A stretch of DNA of 64,000 nt from Prinia subflava (lineage: Eukaryota; Chordata; Aves; Passeriformes; Cisticolidae): NCBI RefSeq assembly GCF_021018805.1, contig NW_026961091.1:83379-147378 (forward strand), read 5' to 3'. The position numbers and the translations under genes were made by a program. Below, in pieces: positions 23,763-37,286 of this stretch (position 1 is the stretch's first letter; every line of letters begins with the position of its first letter). The notes beneath the pieces were generated by a model. The model did no database searches. It saw only the letters and a list, made by a program, of their open reading frames with translations, and was not told the origin of the DNA.

Positions 23763-25144
23763 TTGGTTTCTATGGTTTGCTTTCTGGAGTTGATCAAAAC
23801 ACAAGTCTTTGCTGTTGTTTGTGTTCCCAAGAAATAGAGAAGCTGCTGAAGGCGCTTTCCTGCCTTTTGCAGTACCGGTTTACACTTTGCACATGTATGT
23901 GTTTTGCTTGTCACCAGACCACGAATAAAGGTGGGTACTTCCTAATTTGCTTGATTTCCATGAAAGAGCCATGTAACAGAAACCTTTCCTTTGACACTCC
24001 ACCGGTTGATGTTTCTCATGTCTATAGAGCAAGACCAAAGCTGTTACTGCCTAATTTGCAAAGTTTCCATGAAAGAGCACTGTAACATAAAGCTTTGCTT
24101 TTCCGAGTGAACAGTGGTTTCTGCTTTTGGTTTCCATGGCTTGCTTTCTGGAGTTGATGAAAACACAAGTCATGTTAGTTGTTTGTGCTGCCAACCAGCA
24201 GAGAAGCTGCTGCAGACACTCTCTTGCTTTATCCATTACTGGCTTTTACGCTGCACCGGTTGGTGTCTTTCATGTCCATAGGAGGAGAACTAAAGCTGTT
24301 ACTGCCTAATTTACTAAGTTTCTGTGATAGAGCTATGTAACATACAGATTTGCTTTACAGAATGAACAGTGATCTCTGCTTTTGGTTTCTATAGTTTGCT
24401 TTCTGGAGTTGATCAAAACACAAGTCTTGTTAGTTGCTTGTGTTGCCAACCACCAGAGAAGCTGCTGCAGACACTTTCATGCCTTATGCTTTCTTTGCTT
24501 ACACTCTGTACCAGTTAGTGTTTCCCATGTCTATAGAGCAAGACCAAAGCTGGTATTGCCTAATTTGGTAGAGTTCCATGTAAGAGCTATGTAACATAAA
24601 GATTTGCTTTACAGAGTGAACAGTGATCTCTGCTTTTGGTTTCTATAGTTTGCTTTCTGGAGTTGATCAAAACACAAGTCTTGTTAGTTGCTTGTGTTGC
24701 CAACCACCAGAGAAGCTGCTGCAGACACTTTCATGCCTTATGCTTTCTTTGCTTACACTCTGTACCAGTTAGTGTTTCCCATGTCTATAGAGCAAGACCA
24801 AAGCTGGTATTGCCTAATTTGATAGAGTTCCATGTAAGAGCTATGTAACATAAAGATTTGCTTTACAGAATGAACTGTGATCTCTGCTTTTGGTTTCCAT
24901 GGCTTGCTTTCTGGAGTTGATGAAAACACAAGTCATGTTAGTTGTTTGTGCTGCCAACCAGCAGAGAAGCTGCTGCAGACCCTCTCTTGCCTTATCCATT
25001 TCTGGCTTTTACGCTGCACCGGTTGGTGTCTTTCATGTCCATAGAAGGAGAACTAAAGCTGTTACTGCCTAATTTACTAAGTTTCTGTGATAGAGCTATG
25101 TAACATAAAGATTTGCTTTACAGAGTGAACAGTGATCTCTGCTT
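23763..25144 (+). repeat. HOR unit 12: C-A-B-B-A, 5-mer, 1382 bp
   Basis: Monomers start at C 23763, A 24127, B 24382, B 24636 and A 24890. C has AAGTCTTTGCTG as in 16456. The order equals the 13-mer with positions 4-11 missing (C-A-B, then the final B-A). Confidence 0.9.
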
Positions 25145-28100
25145 TTGGTTTCTATGGTTTGCTTTCTGGAGTTGATCAAAACACAAGTCTTGGCTGTTGT
25201 TTGTGTTCCCAAGAAATAGAGAAGCTGCTGAAGGCGCTTTCCTGCCTTTTGCAGTACCGGTTTACACTTTGCACATGTATGTGTTTTGCTTGTCACCAGA
25301 CCACGAATAAAGGTGGGTACTTCCTAATTTGCTTGATTTCCATGAAAGAGCCATGTAACAGAAACCTTTCCTTTGACACTCCACCGGTTGATGTTTCTCA
25401 TGTCTATAGAGCAAGACCAAAGCTGTTACTGCCTAATTTGCAAAGTTTCCATGAAAGAGCACTGTAACATAAAGCTTTGCTTTTCCGAGTGAACAGTGGT
25501 TTCTGCTTTTGGTTTCCATGGCTTGCTTTCTGGAGTTGATGAAAACACAAGTCATGTTAGTTGTTTGTGCTGCCAACCAGCAGAGAAGCTGCTGCAGACA
25601 CTCTCTTGCTTTATCCATTACTGGCTTTTACGCTGCACCGGTTGGTGTCTTTCATGTCCATAGAAGGAGAACTAAAGCTGTTACTGCCTAATTTACTAAG
25701 TTTCTGTGATAGAGCTATGTAACATACAGATTTGCTTTACAGAGTGAACAGTGATCTCTGCTTTTGGTTTCTATAGTTTGCTTTCTGGAGTTGATCAAAA
25801 CACAAGTCTTGTTAGTTGCTTGTGTTGCCAACCACCAGAGAAGCTGCTGCAGACACTTTCATGCCTTATGCTTTACTTGCTTACACTCTGTACCAGTTAG
25901 TGTTTCCCATGTCTATAGAGCAAGACCAAAGCTGGTATTGCCTAATTTGGTAGAGTTCCATGTAAGAGCTATGTAACATAAAGATTTGCTTTACAGAGTG
26001 AACTGTGATCTCTGCTTTTGGTTTCCAGGGCTTGCTTTCTGGAGTTGATCAAAACACAAGTCTTGTTAGTTGCTTGTGTTGCCAACCAGCAGAGAAGCTG
26101 CTGCAGACACTTTCATGCCTTATCCTTTACTTGCTTACGCTCTGTACCAGTTAGTGTTTCCCATGTCTATAGAGCAAGACCAAAGCTGGTATTGCCTAAT
26201 TTGGTAGAGTTCCATGTAAGAGCTATGTAACATAAAGATTTGCTTTACAGAGTGAACTGTGATCTCTGCTTTTGGTTTCCAGGGCTTGCTTTCTGGAGTT
26301 GATCAAAACACAAGTCTTGTTAGTTGCTTGTGTTGCCAACCAGCAGAGAAGCTGCTGCAGACACTTTCATGCCTTATCCTTTACTTGCTTACACTCTGTA
26401 CCAGTTAGTGTTTCCCATGTCTATAGAGCAAGACCAAAGCTGGTATTGCCTAATTTGGTAGAGTTCCATGTAAGAGCTATGTAACATAAAGATTTGCTTT
26501 TCAGAGTGAACAGTGATCTCTGCTTTTGGTTTCCATGGCTTGCTTTCTGGAGTTGATGAAAACACAAGTCATGTTAGTTGTTTGTGCTGCCAACCAGCAG
26601 AGAAGCTGCTGCAGACCCTCTCTTGCCTTATCCATTTCTGGCTTTTACGCTGCACCTTTGGTGTCTTTCATGTCCATAGGAGGAGAACTAAAGCTGTTAC
26701 TGCCTAATTTACTAAGTTTCTGTGATAGAGCTATGTAACATAAAGATTTGCTTTACAGAGTGAACAGTGATCTCTGCTTTTGGTTTCTATGGTTTGCTTT
26801 CTGGAGTTGATCAAAACACAAGTCTTGTTAGTTGCTTGTGTTGCCAACCAGCAGAGAAGCTGCTGCAGACACTTTCATGCCTTATGCTTTACTTGCTTAC
26901 ACTCTGTACCAGTTAGTGTTTCCCATGTCTATAGAGCAAGACCAAAGCTGGTATTGCCTAATTTGATAGAGTTCCATGTATGAGCTATGTAACATAAAGA
27001 TTTGCTTTTCAGAGTGAACTGTGATCTCTGCTTTTGGTTTCCATGGCTTGCTTTCTGGAGTTGATGAAAACACAAGTCATGTTAGTTGTTTGTGCTGCCA
27101 ACCAGCAGAGAAGCTGCTGCAGACACTTTCATGCCTTATCCTTTACTTGCTTACACTCTGTACCAGTTAGTGTTTCCCATGTCTATAGAGCAAGAGCAAA
27201 GCTGGTATTGCCTAATTTGGTAGAGTTCCATGTAAGAGCTATGTAACATAAAGATTTGCTTTACAGAATGAACTGTGATCTCTGCTTTTGGTTTCCATGG
27301 CTTGCTTTCTGGAGTTGATGAAAACACAAGTCATGTTAGTTGTTTGTGCTGCCAACCAGCAGAGAAGCTGCTGCAGACCCTCTCTTGCCTTATCCATTAC
27401 TGGCTTTTACGCTGCACCGGTTGGTGTCTTTCATGTCCATAGGAGGAGAACTAAAGCTGTTACTGCCTAATTTACTAAGTTTCTGTGATAGAGCTATGTA
27501 ACATAAAGATTTGCTTTACAGAGTGAACAGTGATCTCTGCTTTTGGTTTCTATGGTTTGCTTTCTGGAGTTGATCAAAAACACAAGTCTTGTTAGTTGCT
27601 TGTGTTGCCAACCAGCAGAGAAGCTGCTGCAGACACTTTCATGCCTTATGCTTTACTTGCTTACACTCTGTACCAGTTAGTGTTTCCCATGTCTATAGAG
27701 CAAGACCAAAGCTGGTATTGCCTAATTTGGTAGAGTTCCATGTAAGAGCTATGTAACATAAAGATTTGCTTTACAGAGTGAACAGTGATCTCTGCTTTTG
27801 GTTTCTATAGTTTGCTTTCTGGAGTTGATCAAAACACAAGTCTTGTTAGTTGCTTGTGTTGCCAACCAGCAGAGAAGCTGCTGCAGACACTTTCATGCCT
27901 TATGCTTTACTTGCTTACACTCTGTACCAGTTAGTGTTTCCCATGTCTATAGAGCAAGACCAAAGCTGGTATTGCCTAATTTGGTAGAGTTCCATGTAAG
28001 AGCTATGTAACATAAAGATTTGCTTTTCAGAGTGAACAGTGATCTCTGCTTTTGGTTTCCATGGCTTGCTTTCTGGAGTTGATGAAAACACAAGTCATGT

Positions 28101-29069
28101 TAGTTGTTTGTGCTGCCAACCAGCAGAGAAGCTGCTGCAGACCCTCTCTTGCCTTATCCATTACTGGCTTTTACGCTGCACCGGTTGGTGTCTTTCATGT
28201 CCATAGGAGGAGAACTAAAGCTGTTACTGCCTAATTTACTAAGTTTCTGTGATAGAGCTATGTAACATAAAGATTTGCTTTACAGAGTGAACAGTGATCT
28301 CTGCTTTTGGTTTCTATGGTTTGCTTTCTGGAGTTGATCAAAACACAAGTCTTGTTAGTTGCTTGTGTTGCCAACCAGCAGAGAAGCTGCTGCAGACACT
28401 TTCATGCCTTATGCTTTCTTTGCTTACACTCTGTACCAGTTAGTGTTTCCCATGTCTATAGAGCAAGACCAAAGCTGGTATTGCCTAATTTGGTAGAGTT
28501 CCATGTAAGAGCTATGTAACATAAAGATTTGCTTTACAGAGTGAACAGTGATCTCTGCTTTTGGTTTCTATAGTTTGCTTTCTGGAGTTGATCAAAACAC
28601 AAGTCTTGTTAGTTGCTTGTGTTGCCAACCACCAGAGAAGCTGCTGCAGACACTTTCATGCCTTATGCTTTCTTTGCTTACACTCTGTACCAGTTAGTGT
28701 TTCCCATGTCTATAGAGCAAGACCAAAGCTGGTATTGCCTAATTTGATAGAGTTCCATGTAAGAGCTATGTAACATAAAGATTTGCTTTACAGAATGAAC
28801 TGTGATCTCTGCTTTTGGTTTCCATGGCTTGCTTTCTGGAGTTGATGAAAACACAAGTCATGTTAGTTGTTTGTGCTGCCAACCAGCAGAGAAGCTGCTG
28901 CAGACCCTCTCTTGCCTTATCCATTTCTGGCTTTTACGCTGCACCGGTTGGTGTCTTTCATGTCCATAGAAGGAGAACTAAAGCTGTTACTGCCTAATTT
29001 ACTAAGTTTCTGTGATAGAGCTATGTAACATAAAGATTTGCTTTACAGAGTGAACAGTGATCTCTGCTT
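25145..29069 (+). repeat. HOR unit 13: 15-mer, 3925 bp, longest unit in the window
   Basis: Monomers start at C 25145, A 25509, B 25764, B' 26018, B' 26272, As 26526, B 26780, A/B' hybrid 27034, A 27288, B 27543, B 27798, A 28052, B 28307, B 28561 and A 28815. B 27543 has one extra A (GATCAAAAACAC) at about 27577. The hybrid monomer is annotated separately. Confidence 0.9.
27034..27287 (+). repeat. A/B' hybrid monomer (254 bp)
   Basis: The first third is A (CCATGG head, TGATGAAAACACAAGTCATG, GTGCTGCC). The rest is B' (ACACTTTCATGCCTTATCC, CTGTACCAGTTAG, TCTATAGAGCAAGAGC). The switch lies in the shared block at about 27097-27124, which includes the CAGCAG-CTGCTG dyad. It is the only such hybrid seen in the window. 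Confidence 0.88.
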
Positions 29070-32000
29070 TTGGTTTCTATGGTTTGCTTTCTGGAGTTGA
29101 TCAAAACACAAGTCTTGGCTGTTGTTTGTGTTCCCAAGAAATAGAGAAGCTGCTGAAGGCGCTTTCCTGCCTTTTGCAGTACCGGTTTACACTTTGCACA
29201 TGTATGTGTTTTGCTTGTCACCAGACCACGAATAAAGGTGGGTACTTCCTAATTTGCTTGATTTCCATGAAAGAGCCATGTAACAGAAACCTTTCCTTTG
29301 ACACTCCACCGGTTGATGTTTCTCATGTCTATAGAGCAAGACCAAAGCTGTTACTGCCTAATTTGCAAAGTTTCCATGAAAGAGCACTGTAACATAAAGC
29401 TTTGCTTTTCCGAGTGAACAGTGGTTTCTGCTTTTGGTTTCCATGGCTTGCTTTCTGGAGTTGATGAAAACACAAGTCATGTTAGTTGTTTGTGCTGCCA
29501 ACCAGCAGAGAAGCTGCTGCAGACACTCTCTTGCTTTATCCATTACTGGCTTTTACGCTGCACCGGTTGGTGTCTTTCATGTCCATAGAAGGAGAACTAA
29601 AGCTGTTACTGCCTAATTTACTAAGTTTCTGTGATAGAGCTATGTAACATACAGATTTGCTTTACAGAGTGAACAGTGATCTCTGCTTTTGGTTTCTATG
29701 GTTTGCTTTCTGGAGTTGATCAAAACACAAGTCTTGTTAGTTGCTTGTGTTGCCAACCACCAGAGAAGCTGCTGCAGACACTTTCATGCCTTATGCTTTA
29801 CTTGCTTACACTCTGTACCAGTTAGTGTTTCCCATGTCTATAGAGCAAGACCAAAGCTGGTATTGCCTAATTTGGTAGAGTTCCATGTAAGAGCTATGTA
29901 ACATAAAGATTTGCTTTACAGAGTGAACTGTGATCTCTGCTTTTGGTTTCCAGGGCTTGCTTTCTGGAGTTGATCAAAACACAAGTCTTGTTAGTTGCTT
30001 GTGTTGCCAACCAGCAGAGAAGCTGCTGCAGACACTTTCATGCCTTATCCTTTACTTGCTTACACTCTGTACCAGTTAGTGTTTCCCATGTCTATAGAGC
30101 AAGACCAAAGCTGGTATTGCCTAATTTGGTAGAGTTCCATTTAAGAGCTATGTAACATAAAGATTTGCTTTTCAGAGTGAACAGTGATCTCTGCTTTTGG
30201 TTTCCATGGCTTGCTTTCTGGAGTTGATGAAAACACAAGTCATGTTAGTTGTTTGTGCTGCCAACCAGCAGAGAAGCTGCTGAAGACCCTCTCTTGCCTT
30301 ATCCATTACTGGCTTTTACGCTGCACCGGTTGGTGTCTTTCATTTCCATAGGAGGAGAACTAAAGCTGTTACTGCCTAATTTACTAAGTTTCTGTGATAG
30401 AGCTATGTAACATAAAGATTTGCTTTACAGAGTGAACAGTGATCTCTGCTTTTGGTTTCTATAGTTTGCTTTCTGGAGTTGATCAAAACACAAGTCTTGT
30501 TAGTTGCTTGTGTTGCCAACCACCAGAGAAGCTGCTGCAGACAGTTTCATGCCTTATGCTTTCTTTGCTTACACTCTGTACCAGTTAGTGTTTCCCATGT
30601 CTATAGAGCAAGAGCAAAGCTGGTATTGCCTAATTTGGTAGAGTTCCATGTAAGAGCTATGTAACATAAAGATTTGCTTTACAGAATGAACTGTGATCTC
30701 TGCTTTTGGTTTCCATGGCTTGCTTTCTGGAGTTGATGAAAACACAAGTCATGTTAGTTGTTTGTGCTGCCAACCAGCAGAGAAGCTGCTGCAGACCCTC
30801 TCTTGCCTTATCCATTACTGGCTTTTACGCTGCACCGGTTGGTGTCTTTCATGTCCATAGGAGGAGAACTAAAGCTGTTACTGCCTAATTTACTAAGTTT
30901 CTGTGATAGAGCTATGTAACATAAAGATTTGCTTTACAGAGTGAACAGTGATCTCTGCTTTTGGTTTCTATGGTTTGCTTTCTGGAGTTGATCAAAACAC
31001 AAGTCTTGTTAGTTGCTTGTGTTGCCAACCAGCAGAGAAGCTGCTGCAGACACTTTCATGCCTTATGCTTTACTTGCTTACACTCTGTACCAGTTAGTGT
31101 TTCCCATGTCTATAGAGCAAGACCAAAGCTGGTATTGCCTAATTTGGTAGAGTTCCATGTAAGAGCTATGTAACATAAAGATTTGCTTTACAGAGTGAAC
31201 AGTGATCTCTGCTTTTGGTTTCTATAGTTTGCTTTCTGGAGTTGATCAAAACACAAGTCTTGTTAGTTGCTTGTGTTGCCAACCAGCAGAGAAGCTGCTG
31301 CAGACACTTTCATGCCTTATGCTTTCTTTGCTTACACTCTGTACCAGTTAGTGTTTCCCATGTCTATAGAGCAAGACCAAAGCTGGTATTGCCTAATTTG
31401 ATAGAGTTCCATGTAAGAGCTATGTAACATAAAGATTTGCTTTACAGAATGAACTGTGATCTCTGCTTTTGGTTTCCATGGCTTGCTTTCTGGAGTTGAT
31501 GAAAACACAAGTCATGTTAGTTGTTTGTGCTGCCAACCAGCAGAGAAGCTGCTGCAGACCCTCTCTTGCCTTATCCATTTCTGGCTTTTACGCTGCACCG
31601 GTTGGTGTCTTTCATGTCCATAGAAGGAGAACTAAAGCTGTTACTGCCTAATTTACTAAGTTTCTGTGATAGAGCTATGTAACATAAAGATTTGCTTTAC
31701 AGAGTGAACAGTGATCTCTGCTTTTGGTTTCTATGGTTTGCTTTCTGGAGTTGATCAAAACACAAGTCTTGGCTGTTGTTTGTGTTCCCAAGAAATAGAG
31801 AAGCTGCTGAAGGCGCTTTCCTGCCTTTTGCAGTACCGGTTTACACTTTGCACATGTATGTGTTTTGCTTGTCACCAGACCACGAATAAAGGTGGGTGCT
31901 TCCTAATTTGCTTGATTTCCATGAAAGAGCCATGTAACAGAAACCTTTCCTTTGACACTCCACCGGTTGATGTTTCTCATGTCTATAGAGCAAGACCAAA

Positions 32001-33978
32001 GCTGTTACTGCCTAATTTGCAAAGTTTCCATGAAAGAGCACTGTAACATAAAGCTTTGCTTTTCCGAGTGAACAGTGGTTTCTGCTTTTGGTTTCCATGG
32101 CTTGCTTTCTGGAGTTGATGAAAACACAAGTCATGTTAGTTGTTTGTGCTGCCAACCAGCAGAGAAGCTGCTGCAGACACTCTCTTGCTTTATCCATTAC
32201 TGGCTTTTACGCTGCACCGGTTGGTGTCTTTCATGTCCATAGAAGGAGAACTAAAGCTGTTACTGCCTAATTTACTAAGTTTCTGTGATAGAGCTATGTA
32301 ACATACAGATTTGCTTTACAGAGTGAACAGTGATCTCTGCTTTTGGTTTCTATGGTTTGCTTTCTGGAGTTGATCAAAACACAAGTCTTGTTAGTTGCTT
32401 GTGTTGCCAACCACCAGAGAAGCTGCTGCAGACACTTTCATGCCTTATGCTTTACTTGCTTACACTCTGTACCAGTTAGTGTTTCCCATGTCTATAGAGC
32501 AAGACCAAAGCTGGTATTGCCTAATTTGGTAGAGTTCCATGTAAGAGCTATGTAACATAAAGATTTGCTTTACAGAGTGAACTGTGATCTCTGCTTTTGG
32601 TTTCCAGGGCTTGCTTTCTGGAGTTGATCAAAACACAAGTCTTGTTAGTTGCTTGTGTTGCCAACCAGCAGAGAAGCTGCTGCAGACACTTTCATGCCTT
32701 ATCCTTTACTTGCTTACACTCTGTACCAGTTAGTGTTTCCCATGTCTATAGAGCAAGACCAAAGCTGGTATTGCCTAATTTGGTAGAGTTCCATGTAAGA
32801 GCTATGTAACATAAAGATTTGCTTTTCAGAGTGAACAGTGATCTCTGCTTTTGGTTTCCATGGCTTGCTTTCTGGAGTTGATGAAAACACAAGTCATGTT
32901 AGTTGTTTGTGCTGCCAACCAGCAGAGAAGCTGCTGAAGACCCTCTCTTGCCTTATCCATTACTGGCTTTTACGCTGCACCGGTTGGTGTCTTTCATTTC
33001 CATAGGAGGAGAACTAAAGCTGTTACTGCCTAATTTACTAAGTTTCTGTGATAGAGCTATGTAACATAAAGATTTGCTTTACAGAGTGAACAGTGATCTC
33101 TGCTTTTGGTTTCTATAGTTTGCTTTCTGGAGTTGATCAAAACACAAGTCTTGTTAGTTGCTTGTGTTGCCAACCACCAGAGAAGCTGCTGCAGACAGTT
33201 TCATGCCTTATGCTTTCTTTGCTTACACTCTGTACCAGTTAGTGTTTCCCATGTCTATAGAGCAAGAGCAAAGCTGGTATTGCCTAATTTGGTAGAGTTC
33301 CATGTAAGAGCTATGTAACATAAAGATTTGCTTTACAGAATGAACTGTGATCTCTGCTTTTGGTTTCCATGGCTTGCTTTCTGGAGTTGATGAAAACACA
33401 AGTCATGTTAGTTGTTTGTGCTGCCAACCAGCAGAGAAGCTGCTGCAGACCCTCTCTTGCCTTATCCATTACTGGCTTTTACGCTGCACCGGTTGGTGTC
33501 TTTCATGTCCATAGGAGGAGAACTAAAGCTGTTACTGCCTAATTTACTAAGTTTCTGTGATAGAGCTATGTAACATAAAGATTTGCTTTACAGAGTGAAC
33601 AGTGATCTCTGCTTTTGGTTTCTATGGTTTGCTTTCTGGAGTTGATCAAAACACAAGTCTTGTTAGTTGCTTGTGTTGCCAACCAGCAGAGAAGCTGCTG
33701 CAGACACTTTCATGCCTTATGCTTTACTTGCTTACACTCTGTACCAGTTAGTGTTTCCCATGTCTATAGAGCAAGACCAAAGCTGGTATTGCCTAATTTG
33801 GTAGAGTTCCATGTAAGAGCTATGTAACATAAAGATTTGCTTTACAGAGTGAACAGTGATCTCTGCTTTTGGTTTCTATAGTTTGCTTTCTGGAGTTGAT
33901 CAAAACACAAGTCTTGTTAGTTGCTTGTGTTGCCAACCAGCAGAGAAGCTGCTGCAGACACTTTCATGCCTTATGCTT
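28634..33978 (+). repeat. 2654-bp tandem duplication (two overlapping-phase copies)
   Basis: Sequence 28634-31324 matches 31288-33978 at an offset of 2654. Shared private variants include TTCATTTCCATAGG in A* (30197, 32851) and CAGACAGTTTCATGCC (30452, 33106). I saw two differences: T at 30141 versus G at 32795, and A at 29244 versus G at 31898. Limits are set by CCACCAG versus CCAGCAG on the left and TTCTTTGC versus TTACTTGC on the right. Confidence 0.8.
29070..31723 (+). repeat. HOR unit 14: C-A-B-B'-A*-B-A-B-B-A, 10-mer, 2654 bp
   Basis: Monomers start at C 29070, A 29434, B 29689, B' 29943, A* 30197, B 30452, A 30706, B 30961, B 31215 and A 31469. It equals the next 13-mer (unit 15) minus one A-B-B trimer of 763 bp. 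Private variants TTCATTTCCATAGG in A* and CAGACAGTTTCATGCC in B 30452 are shared with unit 15 only. Confidence 0.9.
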
Positions 33979-35140
33979 TACTTGCTTACACTCTGTACCA
34001 GTTAGTGTTTCCCATGTCTATAGAGCAAGACCAAAGCTGGTATTGCCTAATTTGGTAGAGTTCCATGTAAGAGCTATGTAACATAAAGATTTGCTTTTCA
34101 GAGTGAACAGTGATCTCTGCTTTTGGTTTCCATGGCTTGCTTTCTGGAGTTGATGAAAACACAAGTCATGTTAGTTGTTTGTGCTGCCAACCAGCAGAGA
34201 AGCTGCTGCAGACCCTCTCTTGCCTTATCCATTACTGGCTTTTACGCTGCACCGGTTGGTGTCTTTCATGTCCATAGGAGGAGAACTAAAGCTGTTACTG
34301 CCTAATTTACTAAGTTTCTGTGATAGAGCTATGTAACATAAAGATTTGCTTTACAGAGTGAACTGTGATCTCTGCTTTTGGTTTCTATGGTTTGCTTTCT
34401 GGAGTTGATCAAAACACAAGTCTTGTTAGTTGCTTGTGTTGCCAACCAGCAGAGAAGCTGCTGCAGACACTTTCATGCCTTATGCTTTCTTTGCTTACAC
34501 TCTGTACCAGTTAGTGTTTCCCATGTCTATAGAGCAAGAGCAAAGCTGGTATTGCCTAATTTGGTAGAGTTCCATGTAAGAGCTATGTAACATAAAGATT
34601 TGCTTTACAGAGTGAACAGTGATCTCTGCTTTTGGTTTCTATAGTTTGCTTTCTGGAGTTGATCAAAACACAAGTCTTGTTAGTTGCTTGTGTTGCCAAC
34701 CACCAGAGAAGCTGCTGCAGACACTTTCATGCCTTATGCTTTCTTTGCTTACACTCTGTACCAGTTAGTGTTTCCCATGTCTATAGAGCAAGACCAAAGC
34801 TGGTATTGCCTAATTTGATAGAGTTCCATGTAAGAGCTATGTAACATAAAGATTTGCTTTACAGAATGAACTGTGATCTCTGCTTTTGGTTTCCATGGCT
34901 TGCTTTCTGGAGTTGATGAAAACACAAGTCATGTTAGTTGTTTGTGCTGCCAACCAGCAGAGAAGCTGCTGCAGACCCTCTCTTGCCTTATCCATTTCTG
35001 GCTTTTACGCTGCACCGGTTGGTGTCTTTCATGTCCATAGAAGGAGAACTAAAGCTGTTACTGCCTAATTTACTAAGTTTCTGTGATAGAGCTATGTAAC
35101 ATAAAGATTTGCTTTACAGAGTGAACAGTGATCTCTGCTT
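31724..35140 (+). repeat. HOR unit 15: 13-mer with A*, 3417 bp
   Basis: Monomers start at C 31724, A 32088, B 32343, B' 32597, A* 32851, B 33106, A 33360, B 33615, B 33869, A 34123, B 34378, B 34632 and A 34886. C carries GGTGGGTGCTTCC (G at 31898), unique in the window. The order is identical to unit 8. Confidence 0.92.
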
Positions 35141-37286
35141 TTGGTTTCTATGGTTTGCTTTCTGGAGTTGATCAAAACACAAGTCTTGGCTGTTGTTTGT
35201 GTTCCCAAGAAATAGAGAAGCTGCTGAAGGCGCTTTCCTGCCTTTTGCAGTACCGGTTTACACTTTGCACATGTATGTGTTTTGCTTGTCACCAGACCAC
35301 GAATAAAGGTGGGTACTTCCTAATTTGCTTGATTTCCATGAAAGAGCCATGTAACAGAAACCTTTCCTTGACACTCCACCGGTTGATGTTTCTCATGTCT
35401 ATAGAGCAAGACCAAAGCTGTTACTGCCTAATTTGCAAAGTTTCCATGAAAGAGCACTGTAACATAAAGCTTTGCTTTTCCGAGTGAACAGTGGTTTCTG
35501 CTTTTGGTTTCCATGGCTTGCTTTCTGGAGTTGATGAAAACACAAGTCATGTTAGTTGTTTGTGCTGCCAACCAGCAGAGAAGCTGCTGCAGACACTCTC
35601 TTGCTTTATCCATTACTGGCTTTTACGCTGCACCGGTTGGTGTCTTTCATGTCCATAGAAGGAGAACTAAAGCTGTTACTGCCTAATTTACTAGTTTCTG
35701 TGATAGAGCTATGTAACATACAGATTTGCTTTACAGAGTGAACAGTGATCTCTGCTTTGGTTTCTATAGTTTGCTTTCTGGAGTTGATCAAAACACAAGT
35801 CTTGTTAGTTGCTTGTGTTGCCAACCACCAGAGAAGCTGCTGCAGACACTTTCATGCCTTATGCTTTACTTGCTTACACTCTGTACCAGTTAGTGTTTCC
35901 CATGTCTATAGAGCAAGACCAAAGCTGGTATTGCCTAATTTGGTAGAGTTCCATGTAAGAGCTATGTAACATAAAGATTTGCTTTACAGAGTGAACTGTG
36001 ATCTCTGCTTTTGGTTTCCAGGGCTTGCTTTCTGGAGTTGATCAAAACACAAGTCTTGTTAGTTGCTTGTGTTGCCAACCAGCAGAGAAGCTGCTGCAGA
36101 CACTTTCATGCCTTATCCTTTACTTGCTTACGCTCTGTACCAGTTAGTGTTTCCCATGTCTATAGAGCAAGACCAAAGCTGGTATTGCCTAATTTGGTAG
36201 AGTTCCATGTAAGAGCTATGTAACATAAAGATTTTGCTTTACAGAGTGAACTGTGATCTCTGCTTTTGGTTTCCAGGGCTTGCTTTCTGGAGTTGATCAA
36301 AAACACAAGTCTTGTTAGTTGCTTGTGTTTGCCAACCAGCAGAGAAGCTGCTGCAGACACTTTCATGCCTTATCCTTTTACTTGCTGTACACTCTGTACC
36401 AGTTAGTGTTTGCCATGTCTATAGAGCAAGACCAAAGCTGGTATTGCCTAATTTGGTAGAGTTCCATGTAAGAGCTATGTAACATAAAGATTTGCTTTTC
36501 AGAGTGAACAGTGATCTCTGCTTTTGGTTTCCATGGCTTGCTTTCTGGAGTTGATGAAAACACAAGTCATGTTAGTTGTTTGTGCTGCCAACCAGCAGAG
36601 AAGCTGCTGCAGACCCTCTCTTGCCTTATCCATTACTGGCTTTTACGCTGCACCGGTTGGTGTCTTTCATGTCCATAGGAGGAGAACTAAAGCTGTTACT
36701 GCCTAATTTACTAAGTTTCTGTGATAGAGCTATGTAACATAAAGATTTGCTTTACAGAGTGAACAGTGATCTCTGCTTTTGGTTTCTATGGTTTGCTTTC
36801 TGGAGTTGATCAAAACACAAGTCTTGTTAGTTGCTTGTGTTGCCAACCAGCAGAGAAGCTGCTGCAGACACTTTCATGCCTTATGCTTTACTTGCTTACA
36901 CTCTGTACCAGTTAGTGTTTCCCATGTCTATAGAGCAAGACCAAAGCTGGTATTGCCTAATTTGGTAGAGTTCCATGTAAGAGCTATGTACATAAAGATT
37001 TGCATTACAGAGTGAACAGTGATCTCTGCTTTTGGTTTCTATAGTTTGCTTTCTGGAGTTGATCAAAACACAAGTCTTGTTAGTTGCTTGTGTTGCCAAC
37101 CACCAGAGAAGCTGCTGCAGACACTTTCATGCCTTATGCTTTCTTTGCTTACACTCTGTACCAGTTAGTGTTTCCCATGTCTATATAGGCAAGACCAAAG
37201 CTGGTATTGCCTAATTTGGTAGAGTTCCATGTAAGAGCTATGTAACATAAAGATTTGCTTTACAGAGTGAACAGTGATCTCTGCTT
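35141..37286 (+). repeat. HOR unit 16: C-A-B-B'-B'-A-B-B, 8-mer, ~2146 bp, indel-rich
   Basis: Monomers start at C 35141, A 35504, B 35757, B' 36011, B' 36266, A 36524, B 36779 and B 37032. The order matches units 5 and 10, but monomer lengths vary (363, 253, 254, 255, 258, 255, 253, 255) because of private one-base gains and losses, for example at about 35369, 35693, 35756, 36233, 36300, 36329, 36377 and 36990. Confidence 0.88.
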
